A stretch of DNA of 64,000 nt, taken from contig NZ_JADOTV010000013.1 of the NCBI RefSeq assembly GCF_015767245.1, positions 1 to 64,000 of the forward strand, written 5' to 3'. Numbering within the stretch: the first letter of the stretch is position 1; every line of letters starts with the position of its first letter. The notes below the pieces were generated by a model. That model was not told the DNA's origin and made no database searches. It was given only the letters and a program-made list of their open reading frames with translations. A program made the translations under genes and the position numbers. This document shows, piece after piece, positions 10,045-18,165 of the stretch. This DNA is from Aureivirga sp. CE67. Lineage in GTDB: Bacteria; Bacteroidota; Bacteroidia; Flavobacteriales; Flavobacteriaceae.

Positions 10045-10058
10045 GTTGCATATGCAAC
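10045..10058. promoter_or_regulatory. Probable MarR operator (perfect 14-bp palindrome)
   Basis: GTTGCATATGCAAC is a perfect palindrome 38 bases upstream of the marR ATG, next to the -7 box and in the only intergenic space before this operon. MarR dimers commonly bind palindromes of this size in their own promoters, so it is the natural autoregulatory site. Confidence 0.65.
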
Positions 10059-10195
10059 CATGTTAAAATTATCTTAAGATTTTTCACTTAAAATTTCATC
10101 GGAAAAACCTTGTCGTTCATAGGGAAAAATTAACTATTTATCGAAAAAAAAGAATCTGTATATTTGGTAAAATTTTTATAAAATTGTAAAACTAC

Positions 10196-10636
10196 ATGAA
10201 TGAAGAAATTATAAATTCAAATGAAGAAGAAAAAGAATTAAAAATATATTATTTAAAAAATAATTTCTTGCCACAAATGTTATCAGGAGGCTTTTTACTT
10301 TTTTTAAGCCTCATTGCTTTATCCATTCATATTATCGCTGGAATTTTATTTTTGATTATCGGAATGTTTGTTCTTTTTGCATCAGTTTCCTATTATAACA
10401 ATAATTCTCCTCAGATAATTTTGAATAAAAAGGGGATTCAGATGGCAGATTCTATTTTGATGGAATGGAAAGATGTTTCTGCTGTTTCAATTCAAGAATC
10501 TTATGATAGACAAAGAAGTGTTTATTTGGTTTATTTTTATAAAAATGAAAAAGTACAAATAAAAATAAGCAATCTAGAATACTCTCCTGAATTTATCAAA
10601 TCTAAAGTCGATTGGTTTCGAAATGAAAATTTTTAG
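10196..10636 (+). CDS. Small membrane protein, two TM helices plus PH-like domain
   Basis: The 146-residue protein has an acidic N-terminus, two adjacent hydrophobic helices (about 28-62) and a soluble beta-rich tail with QIILNKKGIQM and MEWKDVSAVSI, the pattern of bacterial PH-like (YdbT/DUF-type) membrane proteins. No function is known. It is related in layout to the product of 10935-11426, with the shared pattern SPQI-[IS]-[LI]-x-x-x-GI followed by W-K/N-[DN]-[VI]. A TATATTTG -7-like box lies at 10159-10166. It is transcribed divergently from marR. Confidence 0.65.
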   Translation: MNEEIINSNEEEKELKIYYLKNNFLPQMLSGGFLLFLSLIALSIHIIAGILFLIIGMFVLFASVSYYNNNSPQIILNKKGIQMADSILMEWKDVSAVSIQESYDRQRSVYLVYFYKNEKVQIKISNLEYSPEFIKSKVDWFRNENF

Positions 10637-10650
10637 TTTTGTTTAAAAAT

Positions 10651-10820
10651 GCGAAAGGGATTGTAGTAAAAAGCTTTTGTTTTCTGGAAAATTAGATTTC
10701 TTAAGAAACGGAGGCGACCTTAGAAGCCCACGGATTCTTTAGAAAATCTTTTTTCAGAAAATCAAAACTTGTAACGAAAAGCCCGGTTTTCTGAGTTTTT
10801 CAAACGAAGGAAATTCGCCC
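10651..10820. repeat. Structured non-coding element with long imperfect hairpin
   Basis: Between two genes lies a block richer in G and C than its surroundings. The segment 10673-10707 pairs imperfectly with 10735-10770 (about 80% complementary), leaving a G/C-rich apical loop (GGAGGCGACCTTAGAAGCCC at 10711-10730). It begins GCGAAAGGGATTGTAG and ends with GAAAAGCCCGG and TTCGCCC. I recall similar blocks dispersed in flavobacterial genomes, but that cannot be checked here. The rest of the 298-base gap is plain AT-rich DNA. Confidence 0.5.
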
Positions 10821-10934
10821 AAAAGAAATATTTAAGATTCTAAATTAAAGTTATTGACAACAGATACTTAACTTTTTAAAGAAGAAATTCAAATATCAGT
10901 TTAAATTGTAATGAAAAATTAAAATAATAAATAT

Positions 10935-11426
10935 ATGAACAAAGAAGGATTAAACATGCGAGATACGGTCGCAAATTATGAAAGAAGTCAAAATGGTAGA
11001 GGAAATCAGCGGAGAAATAACATGAGTACTCGAAATTTTTATTATGCAAAAGGAGCTTCGATATTTCAAGCTATTTTTGGATTAATTTTCACAGGGTTTT
11101 CTTTTATATTTCTAAATTCTCACGGTGCGTTTGCTCTTATTTTTACAGCTGCGGGACTGTTTTTTGTAATTTCAGGAATTAGGAAATCTATTGATAGTAG
11201 TCCACAAATATCGATTAGTTCCTCGGGGATCAAATTGAAAAACACCAATTGGATTCCTTGGAATAATATTGTCGAAGTTGATTTTTATACTAGAAGAAAT
11301 AAGAAAACTCGAACTCATTATATGCAGATCTATACGAATAGTGATAATCATAAAATCAATATTAGTGAACTAGATACTAGTATTCCTGAACTTAAGAAAA
11401 CAATTCATCTTTTGAGAAGGAAATAA
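10935..11426 (+). CDS. Small membrane protein with PH-like tail, paralogue of 10196-10636
   Basis: The 163-residue protein has an Arg/Asn-rich N-terminus (to about 35), two hydrophobic helices separated by a short NSHGA turn (about 43-80), and a soluble domain with SPQISISSSGIKL and IPWNNIVEVDFYTRR. This is the same architecture as its neighbour at 10196-10636, suggesting an old duplication separated by the hairpin element. A second ATG at 10956 would shorten it by seven residues. The role is unknown; membrane-anchored PH-like domains often sense or bind lipid or partner proteins. Confidence 0.65.
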   Translation: MNKEGLNMRDTVANYERSQNGRGNQRRNNMSTRNFYYAKGASIFQAIFGLIFTGFSFIFLNSHGAFALIFTAAGLFFVISGIRKSIDSSPQISISSSGIKLKNTNWIPWNNIVEVDFYTRRNKKTRTHYMQIYTNSDNHKINISELDTSIPELKKTIHLLRRK

Positions 11427-11497
11427 AAAAAATGATTTAAATAGAATTAGAGGGTTTTGTTTGATTTAAAACACACCCCTAGCCCCTCTCGAGAGGC

Positions 11498-11646
11498 AGG
11501 CTGTCAGGTTCTCCATTTTTTAATTGAAAACCTGGCGCACTTTTGTAAAGTGTGCCCATTGTTTCTGGCGTTTGTGTTGACACGAGTTACAAACTCGCGC
11601 CAGCGATTATCAAAAATCGATAAATCAAACTAGAACTTGACAGCCT
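11498..11646. mobile_element. MITE/REP-like element with terminal inverted repeats
   Basis: AGGCTGTCAGGTTCT (11498-11512) is inverted with one mismatch at 11632-11646 (AGAACTTGACAGCCT). Inside are two hairpins: GGCGCACTTT / AAAGTGTGCC (11534-11556), and a nested CTGGCG...CGCCAG stem (11565-11603) capped by CGAGTT-ACA-AACTCG. No protein is encoded. The size (149 bp) and ends resemble a non-autonomous miniature element; the inner hairpin resembles REP palindromes moved by TnpA_REP transposases. A truncated CACCCCTAGCCCC repeat abuts it at 11473-11496. Confidence 0.6.
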
Positions 11647-11675
11647 TTCTATTTTAAAATCAAAAGTAATGATAT

Positions 11676-12065
11676 CTAATCTTCGCTTATAAATTCTAGT
11701 AATTCGATTGGAGCTCCGTTGTGCTCTATCATTACAACTTTTATTCCTCCAGAAGGCGAACTTTCTGGACTTAGAATTTTAAAATTTCTTTTCTTCAATT
11801 CATCTTCAATATTTTCTACTAAAAAAGCCAAATGTGGTATTTTTTGAATCAGAGGATGAATTGGGGAATCTTTTTCAAAACGCATCCACTCTACTCCAAA
11901 TGGACTCGTAGGAAATCCCGTTATATACATTTTTAGATGCGGAATGTAAGTCTCATTTTCTTTTTGTTCTGTTGTTGGAATTCCGAGATGATGAAATTTC
12001 CATCCCCAGATTTCTACTGCAAGTGTGAGTTCTTTTTCATTTCTAAAATAGTCTTTTTTGATCAT
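11676..12065 (-). CDS. VOC-superfamily (glyoxalase/dioxygenase-like) protein
   Basis: The 129-residue product fits a single VOC domain made of paired beta-alpha-beta-beta-beta modules: FHHLGIPT near the start, HLAFLVENIEDELKKRNFKIL in the second module, and a terminal IEHNGAPIELLEF strand. HHLG, PHLAF and PIELLE supply the usual metal-binding His/Glu positions, so it could be metal-dependent. VOC members act in glyoxal detoxification, antibiotic resistance or isomerisation; the substrate cannot be assigned. It is divergent from the sterol-desaturase operon. Confidence 0.75.
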   Translation of the reverse strand: MIKKDYFRNEKELTLAVEIWGWKFHHLGIPTTEQKENETYIPHLKMYITGFPTSPFGVEWMRFEKDSPIHPLIQKIPHLAFLVENIEDELKKRNFKILSPESSPSGGIKVVMIEHNGAPIELLEFISED

Positions 12066-12138
12066 CCTTTTTTCGTTTTACTTAAAAGTTACAATAGGAT
12101 TTTTATTTTTTGAGTTAAAAAAAGAGAAAAATTACACT

Positions 12139-12156
12139 TTTTGACATAGGTCAAAA
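12139..12156. promoter_or_regulatory. Palindromic site TTTTGAC-N4-GTCAAAA (CRP/FNR-type)
   Basis: Perfect seven-base half-sites are separated by four bases (ATAG) between the divergent VOC and sterol-desaturase genes. TTGAC-N4-GTCAA fits the CRP/FNR/DNR class of sites (consensus TTGAT-N4-ATCAA). Which gene it controls, and which regulator binds, is inference. Confidence 0.5.
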
Positions 12157-12214
12157 GAACGAGGTGAAAGCCAGCCTACATTTGCAACATATTAATTTCC
12201 TATTAATACAAAAC

Positions 12215-12667
12215 ATGATGGCTTTAAAAAATTTAATTCTAAGTATATTAATCGTTGGTTCTATCACTGGAACGGCACATTATTTTTCGAATCAGTCGAA
12301 AGTAACAGAAACTGTTGCGAAAATTGTTTCTACTGATAAATTAAAAGGAAGTTGGTCTGCAACTTATGATAATGAAGTGTTTAAAGGAATTATTCATTAT
12401 CGTTTGAAACAAAAAAATGGAAAACCAGCTTTTTATACTTCTAAAATAATTCAACAAAACGGAGAATCTTTTCCTGATAATTCTTTAACTCTTGAAATAT
12501 TGAGTTTTGATGGTAAAAAAGGAAATGGAATTTACCAGTTTAAAACAAATGATAAGTTAGAAAAGTTTGAATGTAACTTCACGCTAAAAACCCCTGAAAA
12601 GCTTGAACTAAGTTATGAAGTTGATGGTTATAATGTTAATGAAAATTGGACAAAACTAAAAAAGTAA
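12215..12667 (+). CDS. Small exported or membrane-anchored protein of unknown function
   Basis: From the ATG at 12215 the product has 150 residues. It begins with a hydrophobic signal or anchor (LKNLILSILIVGSITGTAHYF) followed by a soluble beta-rich domain containing KLKGSWSATYDNEVFKG and ending ELSYEVDGYN. A longer frame from a GTG at 12164 exists, but its first 17 codons add nothing signal-like and cut into the leader. It is four bases ahead of the sterol-desaturase gene and probably cotranscribed with it. I do not recognise the family; an extracytoplasmic lipocalin-like or DUF domain is possible. Confidence 0.6.
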   Translation: MMALKNLILSILIVGSITGTAHYFSNQSKVTETVAKIVSTDKLKGSWSATYDNEVFKGIIHYRLKQKNGKPAFYTSKIIQQNGESFPDNSLTLEILSFDGKKGNGIYQFKTNDKLEKFECNFTLKTPEKLELSYEVDGYNVNENWTKLKK

Positions 12668-12670
12668 TTT

Positions 12671-13561
12671 ATGGAGACTTTGACTCAAATTTTAAATTGG
12701 AAAAGCGTTGAAGACTGGTTTTATGTCTTGAATGATCTGAGTATGACTTATATAATTCTTCCGTTTTTTGTGTTAGAATTAATTCGATATACTTTTTTGA
12801 AACAAATGAGCTGGGATATTGTGAAAGATTCGATTGCTAATTTTATCACATTTGGTGCATTTGTTTTAATTGAATATGCTCTAGGATTTTTATTTATTAC
12901 GAAACTCTATTTTTGGGTTTATGAAAATATCAGTTTAACGCATTTACCTACTACATGGATTACAATCATTGCTTGTGTATTATTAGCTGATTTCGCTTAT
13001 TATTGGGATCATAGAATGATGCATAGAATTGGAATTGGTTGGGTGACACACACCGTTCATCATAGTTCGCCACATTTCAATATGTCTGTAGCATATCGTT
13101 TTGGACCATTGGATGCAGTTTTCCCATTATTATTTTCTTTACCAATTGTAATGTTAGGTTTTAATCCAATATTGGTTTTATTCTGTGAAGCATTTGTACA
13201 AGTATTTCAAACACTTTTACATACAGAGGCTATCGGAAAATTATTCAAACCTATTGAAGCAGTATTCAACACACCATCGCACCACAGAGTTCACCATGGT
13301 TCGAACAGACAATATTGGGATAAAAATTATGCTGGTATTTTAATTATCTGGGATAAAATATTTGGAACTTTTGAACCAGAAGTAGAAAAAGTAGTTTATG
13401 GTGTAAGCGAGCCTATAAACTCAAACAATCCGATAACTGTTTTCTTTCACGGATTTACGAGATTTGCAGAAAAACTTAAAAATATAAAAGGAACTACTAA
13501 CAAGTTAAAAGCTTTTGTTAAACCTCCCGATTGGGAACCTTCCAATAAGTACGAGAAGTGA
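12671..13561 (+). CDS. Sterol desaturase / fatty acid hydroxylase family protein
   Basis: The 296-residue membrane protein carries the eight-histidine di-iron signature: DHRMMH (near 117-122), HTVHHSS (near 130), and HHRVHHGSN (near 207). Four or so hydrophobic segments surround the motifs. Members insert oxygen or desaturate lipid chains using O2 and reduced partners; in flavobacteria they often act on sphingolipids, ornithine lipids or carotenoids. The substrate here is unknown. It is preceded at four bases by the small exported protein and followed by a strong terminator at 13635. Confidence 0.9.
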   Translation: METLTQILNWKSVEDWFYVLNDLSMTYIILPFFVLELIRYTFLKQMSWDIVKDSIANFITFGAFVLIEYALGFLFITKLYFWVYENISLTHLPTTWITIIACVLLADFAYYWDHRMMHRIGIGWVTHTVHHSSPHFNMSVAYRFGPLDAVFPLLFSLPIVMLGFNPILVLFCEAFVQVFQTLLHTEAIGKLFKPIEAVFNTPSHHRVHHGSNRQYWDKNYAGILIIWDKIFGTFEPEVEKVVYGVSEPINSNNPITVFFHGFTRFAEKLKNIKGTTNKLKAFVKPPDWEPSNKYEK

Positions 13562-13634
13562 TTTAGAGTATCTATATTGATAGAAATATAGTGTGTAATT
13601 GTAATTGTTAAGGTTAGTTTTCTAATCACTTTTC

Positions 13635-13671
13635 ACAAAAAAGCTTTTTCTTAATTGAAAAAGCTTTTTGT
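13635..13671 (+). terminator. Terminator after the sterol-desaturase gene
   Basis: CAAAAAAGCTTTTTC and GAAAAAGCTTTTTG form a long stem around TTAATT, followed by TTTTAT. Downstream to 13850 there is no gene, only a degenerate CACCTCTCGCCTCTC repeat remnant near 13753-13775. Confidence 0.8.
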
Positions 13672-13850
13672 TTTATATTATTTTCTTGGTGATATTTTTT
13701 AAACATTATAAGGATTAAAATTTTATTAAGGAATTTTGTTTAATTCTAAATACACCTCTCGCCTCTCTCAAAAGGGAAACTTAACAATCTGTAAATATTT
13801 ACCCTTAATCAAATGTGATAATACCTATTTTAAAACTAAATCATAAACCA

Positions 13851-15500
13851 TTATAAAATACATGTTTTATTTTTTAATAAAATATCTAAATATTCATGGT
13901 TTTTAGAATAATCGACTACTAAATCTATTAAATGAACTCCTTTTGATTTTAATGTTTTTTTCAATAAACGTTCAAAACCTTGTACCGTTTCTGGTCGGTG
14001 CCCTGTAATATTATCATAACTATTTGCATATTCTACCAAATCTGGATTTGTATAATCCAAATCGTGTGTTTGAAAACCTCTTGCTTCTTGTTTCCATTTA
14101 ATCATCCCGAAAGCATTATCTCTTAAAACAATAATAACAAGATTAATTTTCAATCTACTTGCTGTTTCCAACTCTTGAGAATTCATCATAAATCCACCAT
14201 CTCCACAAACACAAATAACACTTCTTTGTGGATACAACATTTTTGTAGCAATTGCAGAAGAAAGCCCTGCTCCCATTGTTGCAAGAGCATTATCTAAAAG
14301 TAAAGTATTAGGATAATGACATTTATAATTTCTAGCAAACCAAATCTTGTACATTCCGTTATCTAAACAGACAATTCCATCGCTTGGTAAAACATTTCTT
14401 ACAATTTGAACAATATGCTGTGGATACATCGGGAATTTTCGATCTTCCATCAAACAAGTTGTATTGTTATCAATCTCAACTTTAATTCTTTGATAATAAG
14501 AAAAATCCCAATGTCTTTGGACTTCAATTATTTCTGAAAGTTCTTGAATACTATGAGCTATATCACCTATTACTTCTAATTGTGGAAAATAAACCTCATC
14601 TAATTCTGCTGGAAAAAAGTTTATATGAATCACCTTTTGATCTCCTTCTTTTGACATCATAAACGGTGGTTTTTCTATAGTATCATGTCCGATATTTATA
14701 ATCAAGTCTGCTCTAGACAAAGCACAATGCAAGAAATCATTATCTGAAAGAGCAGCACAGCCTAAATAATATTCACTTCTTTCATCAATAACTCCTTTTC
14801 CCATTTGTGTTGTAGCAAAAGGAATTTTTGTACTTAAAATAAAATCTGTTAATGCTTTGGAAGTTCTTTTTCTATTTGCTCCACTACCAATAACGATCAT
14901 TGGTGATTTCGCTTCTTCAATCATTTGCTTTGCCATTTCAATAACAACAGGAGAAGCATAAGGTCTACGAAGATAATTTTCAGTTAAAACAAAATTACCT
15001 TCAATTTCTTCTTGAGCAATATCCTCTGGTAATTCTAAATGCACACAACCTGGACGTTCATCTCTTGCAATTCTAAAAACATTTTTTACTGTCACTGGCA
15101 AATTATTTCCGTCTATAATTTGTTTTGTAAACTTCGTCACAGGACGCATAATATCTACAATATCCAATAACTGAAATAATCCTTGATATCGATCTTTGAT
15201 TGGCTTTTGCCCAGTAATCATCAACATTGGCATTCCTCCTAGTTGTGCATAAGCTGCTGCTGTAATTAAATTTGTAGCTCCAGGACCAAGTGTTGCCAGA
15301 CAGACTCCTGGCTTTCCAGTTAATCGACCAAAAGTTGCAGCCATAAAACCTGCTGCTTGTTCATGTCTTGTTAAAATTAATTTTATGGAAGAGTCTTTTA
15401 AAGCTTCTATAAAATCAATATTTTCCTCTCCTGGAATTCCAAAAATATATTCAATACCTTCATTTTCTAAAAGTTTCACAAAATAAGCTGCTACTGTCAT
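13851..15500 (-). CDS. Acetolactate synthase-like ThDP-dependent enzyme
   Basis: The 549-residue protein has the three domains of the POX/ALS family. The N-terminal Pyr domain has the catalytic Glu in TRHEQAAGFMAATFGR and the GPGATNLITA motif. The central domain includes MIVIGSGANRK. The C-terminal PP domain binds ThDP-Mg with CGDGGFMMNSQELETA and a downstream DNAFGMIKWKQ. It condenses pyruvate (or a 2-ketoacid) to acetolactate. No small regulatory subunit or ilv gene is nearby, so a catabolic AlsS-like role or a related carboligase is more likely than branched-chain synthesis. It lies 81 bases behind the EmrB-like pump on the same strand and may share its transcript. Confidence 0.85.
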   Translation of the reverse strand: MTVAAYFVKLLENEGIEYIFGIPGEENIDFIEALKDSSIKLILTRHEQAAGFMAATFGRLTGKPGVCLATLGPGATNLITAAAYAQLGGMPMLMITGQKPIKDRYQGLFQLLDIVDIMRPVTKFTKQIIDGNNLPVTVKNVFRIARDERPGCVHLELPEDIAQEEIEGNFVLTENYLRRPYASPVVIEMAKQMIEEAKSPMIVIGSGANRKRTSKALTDFILSTKIPFATTQMGKGVIDERSEYYLGCAALSDNDFLHCALSRADLIINIGHDTIEKPPFMMSKEGDQKVIHINFFPAELDEVYFPQLEVIGDIAHSIQELSEIIEVQRHWDFSYYQRIKVEIDNNTTCLMEDRKFPMYPQHIVQIVRNVLPSDGIVCLDNGMYKIWFARNYKCHYPNTLLLDNALATMGAGLSSAIATKMLYPQRSVICVCGDGGFMMNSQELETASRLKINLVIIVLRDNAFGMIKWKQEARGFQTHDLDYTNPDLVEYANSYDNITGHRPETVQGFERLLKKTLKSKGVHLIDLVVDYSKNHEYLDILLKNKTCIL

Positions 15501-15581
15501 AACTTCAATTTAAAGATCTCTTTAAGTTACGAAATTTCAAACATTTACACCTAAAAAGAATTAAAAATCAAACACTTACAA

Positions 15582-17135
15582 CTATGACTCTTTCTGATAT
15601 TCGTTTTTGATAGAATATTTTTTCAACATAAAAACAAAAGGAATAATTATCAAAGCTCCGATTCCGATAAAAAGAAAAGCATCCATAAAACTTTGTAATT
15701 CTGCATGTAAATACATTTCTTGATGTAAAAGTGCTGTTGCTTTTTGTTTTGCATCCAATTTTGTAAACCCTTGTTGAAAAAAATGATTTGTTTGATTTTC
15801 TAGCCAATTTTGTAGTTTATAAGAACTTCTGTCTAAATGCGTAATCAGTTCTCCTTGATGTTTAACACTTCTAGACATTAGATAATTTGTAATCACAGCA
15901 ATTCCGAAAGAACCTCCAATTTGTCTTGCCATATTACTCAGTCCTGCTGCTTGTACAACATCTTTTCCTTTAAAACCTTGTAATGGAATCAGGGTAAGCG
16001 GAACGAAAACTAATCCTAAACCAATTCCTCTTAAAACTAATGGCCATAAAAAACCCGGTGGATTTACATCTCTTCCAATATTATTAAAAATCGAAAATGT
16101 AAAAAGAAAGAAAACAAACAAACCAGCTGTCATTAGCATTTTCACGGAAACTTTATTGGTCAAATGTCCTGTTATTGGCATCATTAAACCTGCAATAAAA
16201 GCTCCTGGTATTAATAATACTCCTGTTTCAGTGGCCGTATAACCTAAAGCCTTTTCAGCCAAAACTGGATAAACTAAAACAGAACTAAATAGACAAAAAC
16301 CTAGAAGAAAAGTCATGAAAGTACTGATTCCAACATTTCGAAAACGTAAAATCTTGAGATCTACTACAGGATCTGTGGATTTCAATTGTCTATAAACAAA
16401 CACTACTAGAGCTAGAAAGGAAATTATGGCTGAATTTCTTATAAATGCAGAATTAAACCAATCATCTTGTTGTCCTTTTTCTAAAACTGTTTGTAAACAT
16501 CCTAAACCTACTATGAGAAGTAAAAAACTAAACCAATCAATTTTTTTAATTTTCTTTTTACGTTGAAATCCTTTTTGATTTGGTATAAATAAATAAGATA
16601 AAATCACAGCTAGAATTCCAATTGGAACATTGATAAAAAATATCCAATTCCAAGATAAATTATCTACTAAATATCCTCCTAGAGTTGGCCCTAAAGTTGG
16701 CCCCATTACAATTCCTAAACCGAAAATCCCATTTGCTAAACCAATTTGTTCCTTTGGAAACGTATCTACCAAAGTCGATTGAGAAGTCGTTAATAAAGCT
16801 CCACCCGCTAATCCTTGAAAAAAACGAAAGAAAACAAGCTCCCACAAAGAAGTAGAAAAACCACAAAAAAGACTACAAATAGTAAAAATAAAAATCGATG
16901 TGAGAAAATAAGGCCTTCGACCAAATTGCTCGGTAAACCAACCTGTAAGAGGAATCATAATTACATTTCCAATCGCATAAGAAGCAATCACCCAAGTAAC
17001 TTCGGATAAAGTTGCTCCGATTCCTCCCATGATTTCATACAATGCAACATTTACAATCGAAATATCAATCAATTCAATGATTGAGCACATTACAACTGTA
17101 ACGGTAATAATCCATTTGTTTGCATTTTGCTTCAA
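15582..17135 (-). CDS. DHA2-family MFS drug transporter (EmrB/QacA-like)
   Basis: The 517-residue protein has about 14 hydrophobic helices. Motif D1 is IELIDISIVNVALYEI (about 20-35), motif A is GWFTEQFGRRPYF, and the antiporter motif C is GLGIVMGPTLGPTLGG. It exports toxic compounds by proton antiport and works with the EmrA-like adaptor and TolC encoded just upstream, forming a tripartite system across both membranes. A large soluble loop precedes the last helix (about 430-475), as in EmrB. It follows the adaptor gene by only seven bases. Confidence 0.93.
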   Translation of the reverse strand: MKQNANKWIITVTVVMCSIIELIDISIVNVALYEIMGGIGATLSEVTWVIASYAIGNVIMIPLTGWFTEQFGRRPYFLTSIFIFTICSLFCGFSTSLWELVFFRFFQGLAGGALLTTSQSTLVDTFPKEQIGLANGIFGLGIVMGPTLGPTLGGYLVDNLSWNWIFFINVPIGILAVILSYLFIPNQKGFQRKKKIKKIDWFSFLLLIVGLGCLQTVLEKGQQDDWFNSAFIRNSAIISFLALVVFVYRQLKSTDPVVDLKILRFRNVGISTFMTFLLGFCLFSSVLVYPVLAEKALGYTATETGVLLIPGAFIAGLMMPITGHLTNKVSVKMLMTAGLFVFFLFTFSIFNNIGRDVNPPGFLWPLVLRGIGLGLVFVPLTLIPLQGFKGKDVVQAAGLSNMARQIGGSFGIAVITNYLMSRSVKHQGELITHLDRSSYKLQNWLENQTNHFFQQGFTKLDAKQKATALLHQEMYLHAELQSFMDAFLFIGIGALIIIPFVFMLKKYSIKNEYQKES

Positions 17136-17142
17136 ATTCTTC

Positions 17143-18165
17143 TTATTTATCTTCTACGGTAACAGTTACACTCATTCCTGAAGCTGAAAAAACCTTATAA
17201 ATTTCATCATCTACAAACTCAAATTTCACAGGAATTCTTTGTACAATCTTTACGAAATTCCCCGTTGCATTATCTGTTGGAAGTAAAGCAAATTTTGCCC
17301 CAGTAGCATTGGTAAAAGAAACTAGCTTTGCTTTAAATTCTTTATCTGGAAAAGCATCCATTTCTATAATTGCATCCATATTTAACTCTAGATGTTTCAC
17401 TTGTGTTTCTTTATAATTAGCAACTACCCAAAGATGATTTCCAACCAATTCTGTCAAAATCTGCCCAGGTGCAATCACTTGTCCTTCAACAATTTTTAAC
17501 TCAGGAGTTTTTCCATTTTCTGGTGCAATAATAAATGTATTCTGATATTGAAAACTTGCATCTTGAAAAACGGCTTCAGCTCTCTCAAAATTTACAACTG
17601 AGATTTCGTGGGAAACCACTGCTTCTTCATGATTAATTTCTGCAATTTTCGTCACAGCCTTTTGTTCCATAATTTGTGCTTTTGCAGCTTTATTTTTGGC
17701 GTAAATTGCATCATAAGCAGCTTTCGGAATGGCTTTACTTTTATATAAATTTTTCTTTCGTTTAAATTCTTTAAAAACAGCATCATTAAATGCTTTTACT
17801 TCCTCTAATTTAGCCAAAGTAGCTTCCAGATGTTTTACAGATTTATCCAGATTATTTTGAGTTAAATTAATCTGTAATTCAGCATTTTTCAAATTTGCTT
17901 CAGCCTCCGATAAAACATTTGCATAATGTGTTTGTTCAATAATCATCAGCGTATCGCCTTTTTCTACAAACTCATTATCACCAATATTTAATTCTACTAT
18001 TTTACCAGAAACTTCTGAAATTATAGGATAAATATGACTTTGGATTTGTGCATTATCTGTAGAAGTTGTGGTCAATGCATGATAAATATATCGTACTGAA
18101 AAAAGTATTACTAAAATAACAAATAGTAATATTATGATTTTATATTTTCCGTTTATCTTACTCAT
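17143..18165 (-). CDS. HlyD/EmrA-family periplasmic adaptor
   Basis: The 340-residue protein has an N-terminal membrane helix (IIILLFVILVILFSVRYIYH), then the EmrA-type TTTSTDNAQIQSHIYPIISEVSGKIVEL biotinyl-lipoyl first half, a long coiled-coil hairpin rich in Ala/Lys/Glu (about 85-190), and the returning half (NTFIIAPENGK, IAPGQILTEL). TDNAQIQ is the hallmark of EmrA/VceA adaptors. It overlaps the upstream TolC gene by eight bases, so the three efflux proteins are made together. Confidence 0.92.
   Translation of the reverse strand: MSKINGKYKIIILLFVILVILFSVRYIYHALTTTSTDNAQIQSHIYPIISEVSGKIVELNIGDNEFVEKGDTLMIIEQTHYANVLSEAEANLKNAELQINLTQNNLDKSVKHLEATLAKLEEVKAFNDAVFKEFKRKKNLYKSKAIPKAAYDAIYAKNKAAKAQIMEQKAVTKIAEINHEEAVVSHEISVVNFERAEAVFQDASFQYQNTFIIAPENGKTPELKIVEGQVIAPGQILTELVGNHLWVVANYKETQVKHLELNMDAIIEMDAFPDKEFKAKLVSFTNATGAKFALLPTDNATGNFVKIVQRIPVKFEFVDDEIYKVFSASGMSVTVTVEDK

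Noticed and set aside
13851-15500. Biosynthetic acetolactate synthase large subunit (ilvB)
   Set aside because: No small subunit or other branched-chain gene adjoins it; the neighbours are efflux genes.
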